Of a DNA stretch of 64,000 nucleotides, positions 15,931 through 24,379 are shown piece after piece. Location of the stretch: assembly GCF_004217445.1 (NCBI RefSeq), contig NZ_SHKX01000018.1:1-64000 (forward strand), given 5' to 3'. The translations under genes were made by a program, and so were the position numbers. Origin of the DNA: Fluviicoccus keumensis. GTDB lineage: Bacteria > Pseudomonadota > Gammaproteobacteria > Pseudomonadales > Moraxellaceae. Numbering within the stretch: the first letter of the stretch is position 1; every line of letters begins with the position of its first letter. Under the pieces are notes generated by a model that saw only the letters and a list, made by a program, of their open reading frames with translations, had not been told where the DNA came from and did no database searches.

Positions 15931-17039
15931 GTGAGTCATTGGCAACCCCGCGTGAGAAATATCTGGCCGATGTCGCCAGCGGTGAGTTCAGGCCCGACGA
16001 GGCGCAAGCCGCGGCGGTTGAGGAGCTGCAGCGTATCTGGGAGTCGCTGGTTGCGCGCTACGAATCCGCGCAGACGGCGAGGGGATTCGGGCGGCGGAAA
16101 CTGGCCCGGCAGATGCAGCAGCCGGTGGAAGGGCTTTACCTCTGGGGGGGGGTCGGGCGCGGCAAAACCTATCTGATGGACTTGTTCTGCGACTCTCTGC
16201 CCTTCCGGCGCAAAATGCGGATGCATTTCCACCGTTTCATGCAGCGGGTGCATCAAGAGCTGCGTTCCCTGTCCGGTGAGGCGGACCCGCTTGAAAAGGT
16301 CGCTGACCGGATTCGCGCCGAGGCCGTGGTTATTTGTTTTGACGAATTTTTCGTGTCCAACATCACCGACGCCATGATTCTCAAGAATTTGTTTGAGGCA
16401 TTGTTTGCGCGGGGGATGACGCTGGTGGCGACCAGCAACATCATACCTGACCGGTTGTATGAAAACGGGCTGCAGCGTGACCGCTTCCTGCCGGCTATCG
16501 GGCTGGTCAAGCAGCATTGCCGGGTGTTGAACGTGGACTCCGGCATAGACTATCGGTTACGGGTTCTCACGCATGTCGAGTTGTACCACTGCCCCCTGGA
16601 TGCCCAGGCGGAGGCCAGTCTGCAGCGCAGTTTTGGTGAGCTGGCGCATGGCGCCCACGTCTATGAAGGCGATCTCGAGATTAACGATCGTCCGGTAAAA
16701 GTGCGCGCCCGTACCGATGACGTGTTATGGTGCGAGTTTGACGAGCTGTGCGAAAAACCGCGCAGCGCCCAGGATTACATCGAGCTGGCCCGTGAATACC
16801 ATACCGTGTTGATCAGCAATGTTCCCCAACTGGGAGAGTTGCGTGATAACGCCGCCAGGCGTTTCATCAACATGATTGACGAGTTCTATGACCGTCAGGT
16901 CAAGGTAATCCTGTCGGCTGAAGTGCCGATTGCTGAAATCTATACCAAGGGGCGGCTGAATTTCGAGATCCGCCGGACACAAAGCCGGTTACAGGAAATG
17001 CAGTCCCTGGAATACCTGCAACTGCCGCATCTGCCCTGA
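15927..17039 (+). CDS. zapE: Cell division protein ZapE (AFG1-like ATPase)
   Basis: ZapE is a P-loop ATPase reported in E. coli to associate with the Z ring late in constriction; the AFG1 family is also linked to membrane protein quality control. The 370-residue product has Walker A GGVGRGKT (74-81), the FHRFMQRVH segment, Walker B VICFDEFFV (about 134-142) and the sensor TSNIIPDRLY (about 167-176). Length is normal. It starts in the stop of the hydrolase (ATGA), so both are probably co-expressed. Confidence 0.93.
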   Translation: MSESLATPREKYLADVASGEFRPDEAQAAAVEELQRIWESLVARYESAQTARGFGRRKLARQMQQPVEGLYLWGGVGRGKTYLMDLFCDSLPFRRKMRMHFHRFMQRVHQELRSLSGEADPLEKVADRIRAEAVVICFDEFFVSNITDAMILKNLFEALFARGMTLVATSNIIPDRLYENGLQRDRFLPAIGLVKQHCRVLNVDSGIDYRLRVLTHVELYHCPLDAQAEASLQRSFGELAHGAHVYEGDLEINDRPVKVRARTDDVLWCEFDELCEKPRSAQDYIELAREYHTVLISNVPQLGELRDNAARRFINMIDEFYDRQVKVILSAEVPIAEIYTKGRLNFEIRRTQSRLQEMQSLEYLQLPHLP

Positions 17040-17068
17040 GTCGGCGGCAGTTTGATTCGGAGGGCCTC

Positions 17069-17908
17069 ATGGCGCAGCACCCGGATATACATTCCGACGC
17101 GATGGCTGTATTGCGTTCTCGCTTGCCCGTCCGTCTGGTTGGGGGCAAGCGGCTCGAGCCGGTGGTGTCACTGGCAGAAAAGGCCATGCCGGTGCCGGCC
17201 TTGCAGATCATGCTGGAAAGCGCCTGCAAGTTAGGCGAACGCCTGGCCTCGCCTGAGCCGCTTCTCCGACAGGCCGGCGTTGCAAGGATTTCTGATTTGC
17301 GCGACAGCAGTCTGGAGCTGTGCGAAAGCCTGGCCGGACGGACGCATAACCGCGCCATCGCCATGGCGGCGGCGGAAGGGGGGCTCACCGGCGCCACCGG
17401 TATGGCCGGGATGGTGCTGGATATTCCCGGGCTGCTGACGTTGGCGCTGCGCACGATCTACCAGGTCGGCCTGTGTTACGGGTTTGAACTGCAGGGTGAG
17501 ACGGGAAGGCATCTGGCTTTGCGCATCTTCGGCCTGGCCAGCGCCAATACCGTCAAGGAAAAGGAAGCGGCCCTGCTGGGCTTGGCTGCCCTGCGGCAGG
17601 GGTTGCTTCAGCCGTCGTTGCTCCATCTGCGCCACTCGGCTGCCACGGCCTTTGGCCGCGATGCCGTTGTCAGTGCCTTGCAGGAAGCGGCGCGGCAATT
17701 GGGTGTCAACCTGAGTCGCCGCAAGGCGATGGGCATCATGCCCGTGATTGGCGCGGCGGTTGGCGCGGCCGTCAATGCCGGCTTTCTTCGGGATGTCGGA
17801 TGGGCGGCGCGGCGGACTTTTCAGGCGATGTGGATGGAGGGAACCTTTGCCGGCACCGCCGGCGTCCCGGGGAATTCCAGGCTGTCGGTAGCGAACGACG
17901 GAATTTAA
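17069..17908 (+). CDS. EcsC family protein
   Basis: The 279-residue product matches the EcsC-like family: an Ala/Gly-rich segment with GGLTGATGMAGMVLDIPGLLTLALR (about 111-135, hydrophobic, probably membrane-associated), a YGFEL motif and a second Gly/Ala stretch GIMPVIGAAVGAAVNAGF (about 222-239). EcsC was named from a Bacillus ABC transporter operon, but no transporter gene is near here and the molecular function is unknown. It follows zapE by 29 bases with CGGAGGG as ribosome site. Confidence 0.8.
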   Translation: MAQHPDIHSDAMAVLRSRLPVRLVGGKRLEPVVSLAEKAMPVPALQIMLESACKLGERLASPEPLLRQAGVARISDLRDSSLELCESLAGRTHNRAIAMAAAEGGLTGATGMAGMVLDIPGLLTLALRTIYQVGLCYGFELQGETGRHLALRIFGLASANTVKEKEAALLGLAALRQGLLQPSLLHLRHSAATAFGRDAVVSALQEAARQLGVNLSRRKAMGIMPVIGAAVGAAVNAGFLRDVGWAARRTFQAMWMEGTFAGTAGVPGNSRLSVANDGI

Positions 17909-17943
17909 TTTGCGTTATTCGCGAAATAGAGTGCTGTCAGCTG

Positions 17944-17972
17944 TTGTCAAAGTAGCGGGGGTTGAGTAAGAT
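17944..17972 (+). promoter_or_regulatory. Promoter of rplM-rpsI
   Basis: TTGTCA (17944-17949) and TAAGAT (17967-17972) are separated by exactly 17 bases. The predicted start leaves a leader of about 57 bases before rplM, room for feedback control by a ribosomal protein. Confidence 0.75.
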
Positions 17973-18036
17973 TCACACCCTATTTTTAGCAGGGCGATTA
18001 CGCTCTGTGTACACACTTGCATAAAGGCGTTGTAAC

Positions 18037-18465
18037 ATGAAAACGATCAGTGCCAAGCCAGAAACCGTCAAGCGCGACTGGTATGTGGTTGACGCATCCG
18101 GCAAGACGCTGGGTCGTCTGGCTTCCGAAATTGCCAGCCGTCTGCGCGGCAAGCACAAGCCCGTATACACACCGCATGTGGACACGGGCGACTACATCAT
18201 CGTCGTGAATGCCGCCAAGGTTGCTGTCACCGGCAACAAGGGCGAAGACAAGATGTACTATCGTCACTCCGAGTTCCCGGGCGGCATCAAGGGCATCAAC
18301 TTCAACAAGTTGATCGTCCGCAAGCCGGAACTGGTTATCGAGAACGCTGTCAAGGGCATGCTGCCGAAAGGCCCCCTGGGTTATGCCATGTTCAGCAAAC
18401 TGAAGGTTTACGGCGGCGCCGAGCATCCGCATACTGCCCAGCAGCCTCAGGCTCTGGATATTTAA
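18037..18465 (+). CDS. rplM: 50S ribosomal protein L13
   Basis: L13 is an early-assembly protein of the 50S subunit that binds 23S rRNA. The 142-residue product is full length, with the conserved WYVVDASGKTLGRLASEIA opening (about 12-30), the DYIIVVNAAKV strand, and the MLPKGPLG block near 109-116. It lies ten bases upstream of rpsI, the universal bacterial pairing. Confidence 0.98.
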   Translation: MKTISAKPETVKRDWYVVDASGKTLGRLASEIASRLRGKHKPVYTPHVDTGDYIIVVNAAKVAVTGNKGEDKMYYRHSEFPGGIKGINFNKLIVRKPELVIENAVKGMLPKGPLGYAMFSKLKVYGGAEHPHTAQQPQALDI

Positions 18466-18475
18466 GGGGTAGTCC

Positions 18476-18868
18476 ATGACTGCAGCAACGAATTATGGCA
18501 CCGGCCGTCGCAAGACCGCTACCGCCCGTGTGTTCTTGAAGGCCGGTACCGGCACCATTACCATCAACAATCGCAGCCTGGATACCTATTTTGGCCGCGA
18601 AACCGCCCGCATGATCGTTCGTCAGCCGCTTGAGCTGATCGAAGGCGCCGACAAGTTTGACGTGTACGTCACTGTCAGCGGTGGTGGTATCGGTGGTCAG
18701 GCTGGTGCGATTCGTCACGGCATCACCCGCGCTCTGGTGGAGTACGACGAGACCTTGAAGTCTCCTCTGCGCCAAGCCGGTTTTGTGACCCGCGACTCCC
18801 GCGAAGTCGAGCGCAAGAAGCTCGGTCTGCGCAAGGCGCGCAAACGTCCTCAATACTCCAAGCGTTAA
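18476..18868 (+). CDS. rpsI: 30S ribosomal protein S9
   Basis: S9 sits in the 30S head; its C-terminal tail reaches the P-site tRNA. The 130-residue product has the YGTGRRKTATARVFLK opening (about 7-22), the SGGGIGGQAGAIRHGI block and the basic tail ending in KKPQYSKR-like KRPQYSKR. It is the second gene of the rplM operon and is followed by a strong terminator. Confidence 0.98.
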   Translation: MTAATNYGTGRRKTATARVFLKAGTGTITINNRSLDTYFGRETARMIVRQPLELIEGADKFDVYVTVSGGGIGGQAGAIRHGITRALVEYDETLKSPLRQAGFVTRDSREVERKKLGLRKARKRPQYSKR

Positions 18869-18885
18869 TTCGCTGGATGTATCTT

Positions 18886-18917
18886 CAATCCCCGGCTTGC
18901 CGGGGATTGTCGTTTTC
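18886..18917 (+). terminator. Terminator of rplM-rpsI
   Basis: A perfect 10-bp stem (18886-18895 with 18900-18909) closes a CTTG tetraloop and is followed by TCGTTTT. Confidence 0.9.
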
Positions 18918-18979
18918 GGGGAGGCAAAAGAGTTGGCAAGGGCGGTTACTAATTCCCTTGCCTGTCTAAGGCTTTTTCC

Positions 18980-19008
18980 TTGTAACAACACGTTAATTTA
19001 TTTAGTAT
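18980..19008 (+). promoter_or_regulatory. Promoter of petABC
   Basis: TTGTAA (18980-18985) and TAGTAT (19003-19008) are 17 bases apart within an AT-rich stretch; the leader to petA would be about 66 bases. Confidence 0.6.
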
Positions 19009-19080
19009 TGCGTGGTTTTTTGGCGGGCTTTGCGGCGACTGGCTGCACGGCCCTGTTGTGCTTGTTTGGGGAGTGCGTGA

Positions 19081-19665
19081 ATGAGTACTGACGGCGTTAA
19101 TCATAGCCGCCGAAGGATGCTGATCGGCGCCACCGCAGCCGTAGGGGCTGTCGGGGTGGTAGGGGCGGCTGTCCCGTTCGTGAAGTCCTGGAATCCCAGC
19201 GCCAAGGCCAAGGCCGCCGGCGCCCCGGTGACCGCGGATATCAGCAGACTGGAGCCTGGCCAGCAGATGACGGTGGAGTGGCGTGGCAAGCCCGTGTGGG
19301 TGGTGCGTCGTACGCCGGAAATTCTGGCGAACCTGAAGAAGGTGGAAGGGGATCTGCGCGATCCGGCCTCTGCCGAGTCGGTTCAACCCGAAAATGTCGA
19401 TAAGCATCATCGCGGCATCAAGCCCGAAATCCTGGTGCTGGTGGGGATTTGCACTCATTTGGGGTGCTCGCCGCTGTATCGGCCGGAGGTTGCGCCAGCC
19501 GATCTGGGCGCCAAATTCCTTGGTGGTTTTTTCTGTCCGTGCCATGGATCCATCTATGACATGGCGGGACGTGTCTTCCAGGGCGTACCGGCTCCATTGA
19601 ACCTTGAGGTGCCGCCTTACCGGTTTGACAGCGATTCTGTCATTACCATTGGGGAGTCTGCCTGA
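19081..19665 (+). CDS. petA: Ubiquinol-cytochrome c reductase Rieske iron-sulfur subunit
   Basis: The Rieske subunit of the bc1 complex takes the first electron from ubiquinol at the Qo site and passes it to cytochrome c1. The 194-residue product has a Tat-type N-terminus (SRRRML, then a hydrophobic anchor helix at about 15-33). The [2Fe-2S] ligands are in box 1 C124-T-H126-L-G-C129 and box 2 C152-P-C154-H155-G-S, with the two extra disulfide cysteines present. First gene of petABC; a one-base to two-base overlap (TGATGA) leads into petB. Confidence 0.97.
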   Translation: MSTDGVNHSRRRMLIGATAAVGAVGVVGAAVPFVKSWNPSAKAKAAGAPVTADISRLEPGQQMTVEWRGKPVWVVRRTPEILANLKKVEGDLRDPASAESVQPENVDKHHRGIKPEILVLVGICTHLGCSPLYRPEVAPADLGAKFLGGFFCPCHGSIYDMAGRVFQGVPAPLNLEVPPYRFDSDSVITIGESA

Positions 19666-20897
19666 TGAACAAGTTGCTGACGAACTTGATGGGCTGGGTG
19701 GATGCCCGGTTTCCGGCGACGGAAACCTACAAATACCACATGTCCGAGTACTATGCTCCGAAGAACTTTAACTTCTGGTACTTCTTCGGCGTGCTGTCGA
19801 TGGTTGTGCTGGTCAACCAGTTGCTGACCGGTTTCTGGCTGACCATGATGTTCAGTCCGACCGCCGAAGGTGCGTTTGACTCCATCGAATACATCATGCG
19901 TGATGTCGAGTATGGCTGGCTGATCCGTTACATGCATTCCACGGGCGCTTCGGCGTTCTTTGTCGTGGTGTACCTGCACATGTTCCGCGGCCTGCTCTAC
20001 GGCTCGTACAAGAAGCCGCGCGAGCTGGTGTGGATCATCGGCATGGGTATCTATCTCTGCCTGATGGCGGAAGGCTTTTTCGGTTATCTGCTGCCGTGGG
20101 GCAACATGTCCTATTGGGGAGCCCAGGTTATTCTGAATCTGGTGGGCGCCATTCCGGTGGTTGGTGATTCGCTGGTGACTTGGGTCCGTGGCGACTTCCT
20201 CATCTCCGGCGCAACCCTGAACCGTTTCTTCGCCATTCACGTGGCGGTCATCCCTCTGGTTCTCTGTGGTCTGGTTTTCATTCATCTGGTGGCTTTGCAC
20301 CATGTGGGCTCGAACAATCCCGACGGCGTTGAAATCAAGAAGAACAAGGATGCCAACGGCAAGCCGCTGGACGGCATTCCGTTCCATCCGTACTACACGG
20401 TCCACGACCTGGTCGGCATCGTTGTGTTCCTGGCGGTATTTGCCACGGTGATCTTCTTCTTCCCGGACGGCGGCGGTTATTTCCTTGAAAAACCGAACTT
20501 TGAACCGGCCAATCCGTTGAAGACCCCGGCGCACATCGCTCCGGTCTGGTACTACACACCGTTCTACGCCATTCTGCGCGCAGTGCCCTCCAAATTGGGC
20601 GGTGTGATAGCCATGGGCGGCGCCATTGCCATCCTGTTCGTGCTGCCATGGCTGGATCGCAGCCCGGTCAAGTCCATTCGCTACAAGGGCTGGATGAGCA
20701 AGGTCTGGTTGGGTATTTTTGCTATCAGCTTTGTCGGCTTGGGCTATCTGGGTGCGGTTCCCGCAGATTCGGTGAAGACCATCATCTCGCGAGTCCTGAC
20801 CATCCTCTATTTCCTGTTCTTCCTGCTGATGCCGTTCTACACCTCGATCGAGACCTGTAAGCGGCCACCGGCGCGAGTCACGGGGGGGGCGCACTAA
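19665..20897 (+). CDS. petB: Ubiquinol-cytochrome c reductase cytochrome b subunit
   Basis: Cytochrome b carries the two b-type hemes and both quinone sites of the bc1 complex in the inner membrane. The 410-residue protein spans the membrane eight times by inspection. It has the heme-ligand region with HSTGASAFFVVVYLHMFRG (first His pair partners) and the HVAVIPLVL / HLVALHHVG region for the second set, plus the Qo-site PEWY-like sequence here seen as PVWYYTPFYAILR (about 290-302). It is coupled to petA and petC by overlapping start/stop codons. Confidence 0.97.
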   Translation: MNKLLTNLMGWVDARFPATETYKYHMSEYYAPKNFNFWYFFGVLSMVVLVNQLLTGFWLTMMFSPTAEGAFDSIEYIMRDVEYGWLIRYMHSTGASAFFVVVYLHMFRGLLYGSYKKPRELVWIIGMGIYLCLMAEGFFGYLLPWGNMSYWGAQVILNLVGAIPVVGDSLVTWVRGDFLISGATLNRFFAIHVAVIPLVLCGLVFIHLVALHHVGSNNPDGVEIKKNKDANGKPLDGIPFHPYYTVHDLVGIVVFLAVFATVIFFFPDGGGYFLEKPNFEPANPLKTPAHIAPVWYYTPFYAILRAVPSKLGGVIAMGGAIAILFVLPWLDRSPVKSIRYKGWMSKVWLGIFAISFVGLGYLGAVPADSVKTIISRVLTILYFLFFLLMPFYTSIETCKRPPARVTGGAH

Positions 20898-21562
20898 TGA
20901 AAAAACTGTTCATGCTGTTGGTGCTCGCATTGAGCCCGACTCTCGCACAGGCTTCCGGTGCTGGCTGTGGCGAACTGCCGCACTGCCACCCGGCGCCGAT
21001 CAACCTGAAGAACACGGAATCCCTGCAGAAGGGCGCCAAACTGTTCATCAGCTACTGTACGGGTTGCCATTCGGCCAAGTACCTGCGCTTTGAGCGCATG
21101 GCGCAGGATCTGCAAATCGATCCGAAGCTGGTATCCGAGTACATGATGTTCACTACCGACAAGATCGGTGACTCCATTGATCCGAAGTTCAATGGTAAGG
21201 ACCAAGCAAAATGGTTCGGTAATGCCCCGCCTGATCTGTCGCTGGAAACCCGCCTGCGCAGCCCTGACTGGGTTTATACCTACCTGTTGAACTTCTATCC
21301 GGATGCCAAGCGCCCTTGGGGTGTCAACAACCGGGTGTTCAAAGATGTGGCCATGCCGCATGTGCTGGGCGATCTTGAGGAAGAGTTGGGTCCCGAAGGT
21401 TATGAAGAGGCGGTTGGCGATCTGACCAACTTCATGACCTATATGGCCGAGCCGATCCACAACGAGCGTGAGCGTCTGGGTGTCTTTGTGTTGTTGTTCC
21501 TGGCGCTGCTGTTTGTGCCTGTGTACTTGCTGAACAAAGAGTACTGGAAAGATGTAAAATAA
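20897..21562 (+). CDS. petC: Cytochrome c1 subunit of the bc1 complex
   Basis: Cytochrome c1 receives electrons from the Rieske protein and hands them to soluble cytochrome c. The 221-residue product has a Sec signal peptide (cleaved after about residue 19, SLAQA-like LAQASG), the heme c motif CTGCH (about residues 54-58), a methionine ligand region near AMPHVLG, and a C-terminal membrane anchor (about 193-212). The stop of petB overlaps its start (TAATGA). Confidence 0.96.
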   Translation: MKKLFMLLVLALSPTLAQASGAGCGELPHCHPAPINLKNTESLQKGAKLFISYCTGCHSAKYLRFERMAQDLQIDPKLVSEYMMFTTDKIGDSIDPKFNGKDQAKWFGNAPPDLSLETRLRSPDWVYTYLLNFYPDAKRPWGVNNRVFKDVAMPHVLGDLEEELGPEGYEEAVGDLTNFMTYMAEPIHNERERLGVFVLLFLALLFVPVYLLNKEYWKDVK

Positions 21563-21608
21563 GGCGGTCACGATTCTTTCGTGACGGGGTGTAAGCCCCA
21601 TGCCTTCC

Positions 21609-21645
21609 AAAAAGGGCAACACCGTGCGGTGTCGCCCTTTTTCTT
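21609..21645 (+). terminator. Terminator of petABC
   Basis: A 9-bp stem (21609-21617 with 21634-21642), one mismatch, and a further 5-bp stem around a GTGC loop are followed by a T-rich tail. A second weaker hairpin precedes it near 21567-21586. Confidence 0.88.
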
Positions 21646-21663
21646 TGCCCGCGGAGCTATTGC

Positions 21664-22296
21664 ATGAGTGTCGCCAGTTCCCGCCTGACCCTGACGTTGT
21701 ATGTGTCGGGTGCTGATATCCGCAGCCACTGGCTGAGGCTGGCGCTTGCGGAAAAACGCGTGCAGGTTGATATTTTCGAAACGGTGGTTGAAGCCCTGCC
21801 AGAGGATATCCTGGCGCTGAATCCCTACGGAACATTACCGGTGCTGGTTGATCGCGAGGTCTGCCTGCATGATCCTCGCGTGGCGCTGGAATATATCGAG
21901 GAGCGTTTTCCCCAGCCGCCCTTGATTCCGCCAGGGCCGGTTGAACATGCGCGCATCCGGCAAATGGCGGGACGGATTGAGCGGGAATGGTGCTTGCCTG
22001 CTGAAGTCATTTTGCTGAATCGTGATGCCGCCGCCATACAGCGAGGTCGAAAGCACTTGCGGGACAGCCTGATTACCGTCAGCCCGCTGTTCAATGAGTT
22101 GCCATTCTTCATGAGCCAGGAGTTCACATTGCTGGATTGCATGCTTACGCCTGTCATCTGGCGCTTGCCCCAATTGGGACTGGATTTGCCTGAGAAGCCT
22201 TGCCGAGGGCTGATGCGTTATCGTGAGCGTCTGTTGGCGCGCGAGGGATTCAAGCGAAGTGTCCAGCCCTGCCGTCGTCTGGAAGAGAGCACGTAA
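21664..22296 (+). CDS. sspA: Stringent starvation protein A (GST-fold)
   Basis: SspA is an RNA polymerase-associated protein with a glutathione S-transferase fold, active in stationary phase and starvation. The 210-residue product has the N-terminal thioredoxin-like domain (about 9-85) with NPYGTLPVLVD (the cis-Pro region) and the all-helical C-terminal domain. The surface motif region PHP seen in E. coli SspA is not obvious here. It lies directly after the bc1 operon, the usual betaproteobacterial order, but its partner sspB is displaced by a diguanylate cyclase gene. Confidence 0.93.
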   Translation: MSVASSRLTLTLYVSGADIRSHWLRLALAEKRVQVDIFETVVEALPEDILALNPYGTLPVLVDREVCLHDPRVALEYIEERFPQPPLIPPGPVEHARIRQMAGRIEREWCLPAEVILLNRDAAAIQRGRKHLRDSLITVSPLFNELPFFMSQEFTLLDCMLTPVIWRLPQLGLDLPEKPCRGLMRYRERLLAREGFKRSVQPCRRLEEST

Positions 22297-22323
22297 TGGT
22301 TTTGGCGGACAGGGAGCGCTGAC

Positions 22324-23856
22324 GTGCATTCCCGGGGACGGCGTCTGGTTTACGCGTCGGCCGGCATGGCGCTGCTGGTGGCGTTGCCCGCCTTGCTGGG
22401 GAAAGTATTCGGTTGGCCGGAACTGGCGCAGTGGGGCGAAGGTCGTCCTGTCATGTCGCCGGTAGCTTCCGCCTTGATCCTCTTGCTGGCTTCCCTGTTG
22501 TTGGCCATCGAGCGGTATCTGGCGCTGACTATCCGGGTGCAGGTCACGGACAAGCCGATCGCATTGCAGAACGAACAGTCGGATCCGGTCATTCGGTTGC
22601 AGGTGGCTAAAGTGGATTTGGGGTTGCTTCCAAAACACCTGATCCGGGCGATATCCCTGATGGGCTTGATTGGTTCCGGCGTGGTCCTGATCGGAGTGGC
22701 GGGAGGATTTCACCAAATACCGGCCCCGAGTGCCTTGCCGCTGCCGCATACGCTGCTTTGCCTGTTATTGCTCTTTCTTGCGGCTTTTGCGGCCACCTAT
22801 CAACGAATTTGGGCGTTGATGGTTATTCAGGTGGCGAGCCTGATCGTGTTGGTGATCGCGCTGTCTGCCTTTGTCGGACATCTGCTGGAGGCGCGTTCGC
22901 CGGTGCTCATGGGCTTCGGCGTCTTGTCCGGGTCTTCGGCCGGAATGCCTCTTCCCGCCGCTATCGCCTTGTTCTGTCTGGGAGGCGGTTTCATGGTGAA
23001 TGCAGGCCGGGATATCTTTCTATCCGTCCCGGTTCGACAGTTTTCCTCCTTTGGCGCGGTAGCGCTGTTGTTGCTGTCGTTGGGCGGCTTGCCGGTGATG
23101 CTCGGCTGGTTGGTCTCCAGCCTGAACTGGGACGCGCGCTATGGCCCAGGTTCGGCGTTGGCTCTGCTGGTCGTCGCCAATATCATTCTACAACTGCCGG
23201 TAATCCTGCATGTGGCCCGCCGCCTCTTTTTCAAAGAACATCAATTGAAGCTGGCGGTGACTTCACTGAAGGAGGCGGTGTCCCAAAAGGATGCCTTGGC
23301 CGAAAGGTTGCGTGAGTTATCGCGCCGGGACGCGCTCACCGGGCTTCACAATCGACGCGCGTTTGAAGAGGAGTTCAAGCGGGCCTGGCGACGTGCCATG
23401 CGCACGCGTCAGCCATTGGCGCTGCTTTATCTGGATATTGATCATTTCAAGCGCTTTAACGACCACTATGGTCACATTCGCGGAGACGCCTGTCTGTCCG
23501 AGGTGGCGGCGCGGATTCAGCGCATCATTGGTCGGGAAGGCGACTTGGCGGCCCGGATCGGCGGTGAGGAGTTTGTGCTGTTGCTGCCGGAAACCACGAT
23601 CGACGGAGCGGAATGCGTCGCCAGAAAGATGCACGATACGCTGACCGCCAACCCGATTGAGCACCTCGCCTCGCCGGTGATGAGTCGCCTGACTGTCAGT
23701 ATCGGTATTGCCGCACAAATCCCGGCGCGGGGTGATCTGTCCGGGGAGTTGCTGGACTCGGCGGATCAGGCCCTCTACAGCGCCAAGCAGTCCGGTCGTA
23801 ACCGGACGTTCGTCGATCGACAATCGGTTGCTGCTGATGGATGCGCTACACTATAA
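22324..23856 (+). CDS. Membrane diguanylate cyclase (GGDEF domain) with an unrecognised multi-helix sensor region
   Basis: The enzyme joins two GTP into the second messenger cyclic di-GMP. The 510-residue product has about eight to nine hydrophobic helices in residues 10-305, a short coiled linker (about 308-335) and a GGDEF domain (about 335-495). The active site is GGEEF at 413-417, and an inhibitory I-site RxxD (REGD) lies exactly five residues before it, so product inhibition is expected. The GTG at 22324 follows a GGGAG. I do not recognise the membrane region as 7TM-DISM, MASE1 or MHYT. The gene sits between sspA and sspB, where no gene is normally found. Confidence 0.9.
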   Translation: MHSRGRRLVYASAGMALLVALPALLGKVFGWPELAQWGEGRPVMSPVASALILLLASLLLAIERYLALTIRVQVTDKPIALQNEQSDPVIRLQVAKVDLGLLPKHLIRAISLMGLIGSGVVLIGVAGGFHQIPAPSALPLPHTLLCLLLLFLAAFAATYQRIWALMVIQVASLIVLVIALSAFVGHLLEARSPVLMGFGVLSGSSAGMPLPAAIALFCLGGGFMVNAGRDIFLSVPVRQFSSFGAVALLLLSLGGLPVMLGWLVSSLNWDARYGPGSALALLVVANIILQLPVILHVARRLFFKEHQLKLAVTSLKEAVSQKDALAERLRELSRRDALTGLHNRRAFEEEFKRAWRRAMRTRQPLALLYLDIDHFKRFNDHYGHIRGDACLSEVAARIQRIIGREGDLAARIGGEEFVLLLPETTIDGAECVARKMHDTLTANPIEHLASPVMSRLTVSIGIAAQIPARGDLSGELLDSADQALYSAKQSGRNRTFVDRQSVAADGCATL

Positions 23857-23857
23857 A
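23828..23857 (+). promoter_or_regulatory. Candidate promoter of sspB inside the cyclase gene end
   Basis: TTGCTG (23828-23833) and TATAAA (23852-23857) are 18 bases apart, overlapping the last codons of the cyclase gene and 30 bases before sspB. Confidence 0.5.
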
Positions 23858-23886
23858 ACCTTGTTTTCAACAGAAAGGAACGCGTC

Positions 23887-24369
23887 ATGACTCCGAGCAG
23901 GCCCTATCTTGTCCGCGCCATTTACGAGTGGCTGGTGGATAACCAGGCTACTCCGTATCTGCTGCTGGATGCCGAGGCCAATGGCATCAGGGTCCCGCTG
24001 CAATATGTCAAGGATGGCAAGATTGTCCTGAATATTGCTCCCCACGCAATCAAGGACCTGTTCATCCGCAATGACGGGATCAGCTTTTCCGCGCGCTTTA
24101 ACGGCTCGCCGATGACAGTCGAAGCCCCCATGGTGGCGGTGCTGGCCATTTATGCCCGTGAAAACGGTCAGGGCATGTTTTTTGACGCTAATGAGGAGTT
24201 TGAAACTCAGGATGCAGGGGACTCAACGGTCCCCGCCGAGGCATCGCCAGCACCCATGGCCTTGGCGGCGGTGCCGCAAACGCCCGATGACGCCGAGGAA
24301 AATGAGGGCGGGGGAGATCGCCCGCGTCCGGCGGGAGGAGGGCGGCCCAGCCTTCGGGTCGTGAAATGA
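23887..24369 (+). CDS. sspB: ClpXP protease specificity-enhancing factor SspB
   Basis: SspB tethers ssrA-tagged and other substrates to ClpX for degradation by ClpXP. The 160-residue protein has the substrate-binding domain in about 1-110 (RPYLVRAIYEWLVDN, then the VPLQYVKDGKIVLNI strand), a flexible acidic linker, and the C-terminal ClpX-docking tail GRPSLRVVK, which is nearly identical to the E. coli XB motif. It converges on dolP with a ten-base gap. Confidence 0.95.
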   Translation: MTPSRPYLVRAIYEWLVDNQATPYLLLDAEANGIRVPLQYVKDGKIVLNIAPHAIKDLFIRNDGISFSARFNGSPMTVEAPMVAVLAIYARENGQGMFFDANEEFETQDAGDSTVPAEASPAPMALAAVPQTPDDAEENEGGGDRPRPAGGGRPSLRVVK

Positions 24370-24379
24370 TTGGCGAAGT

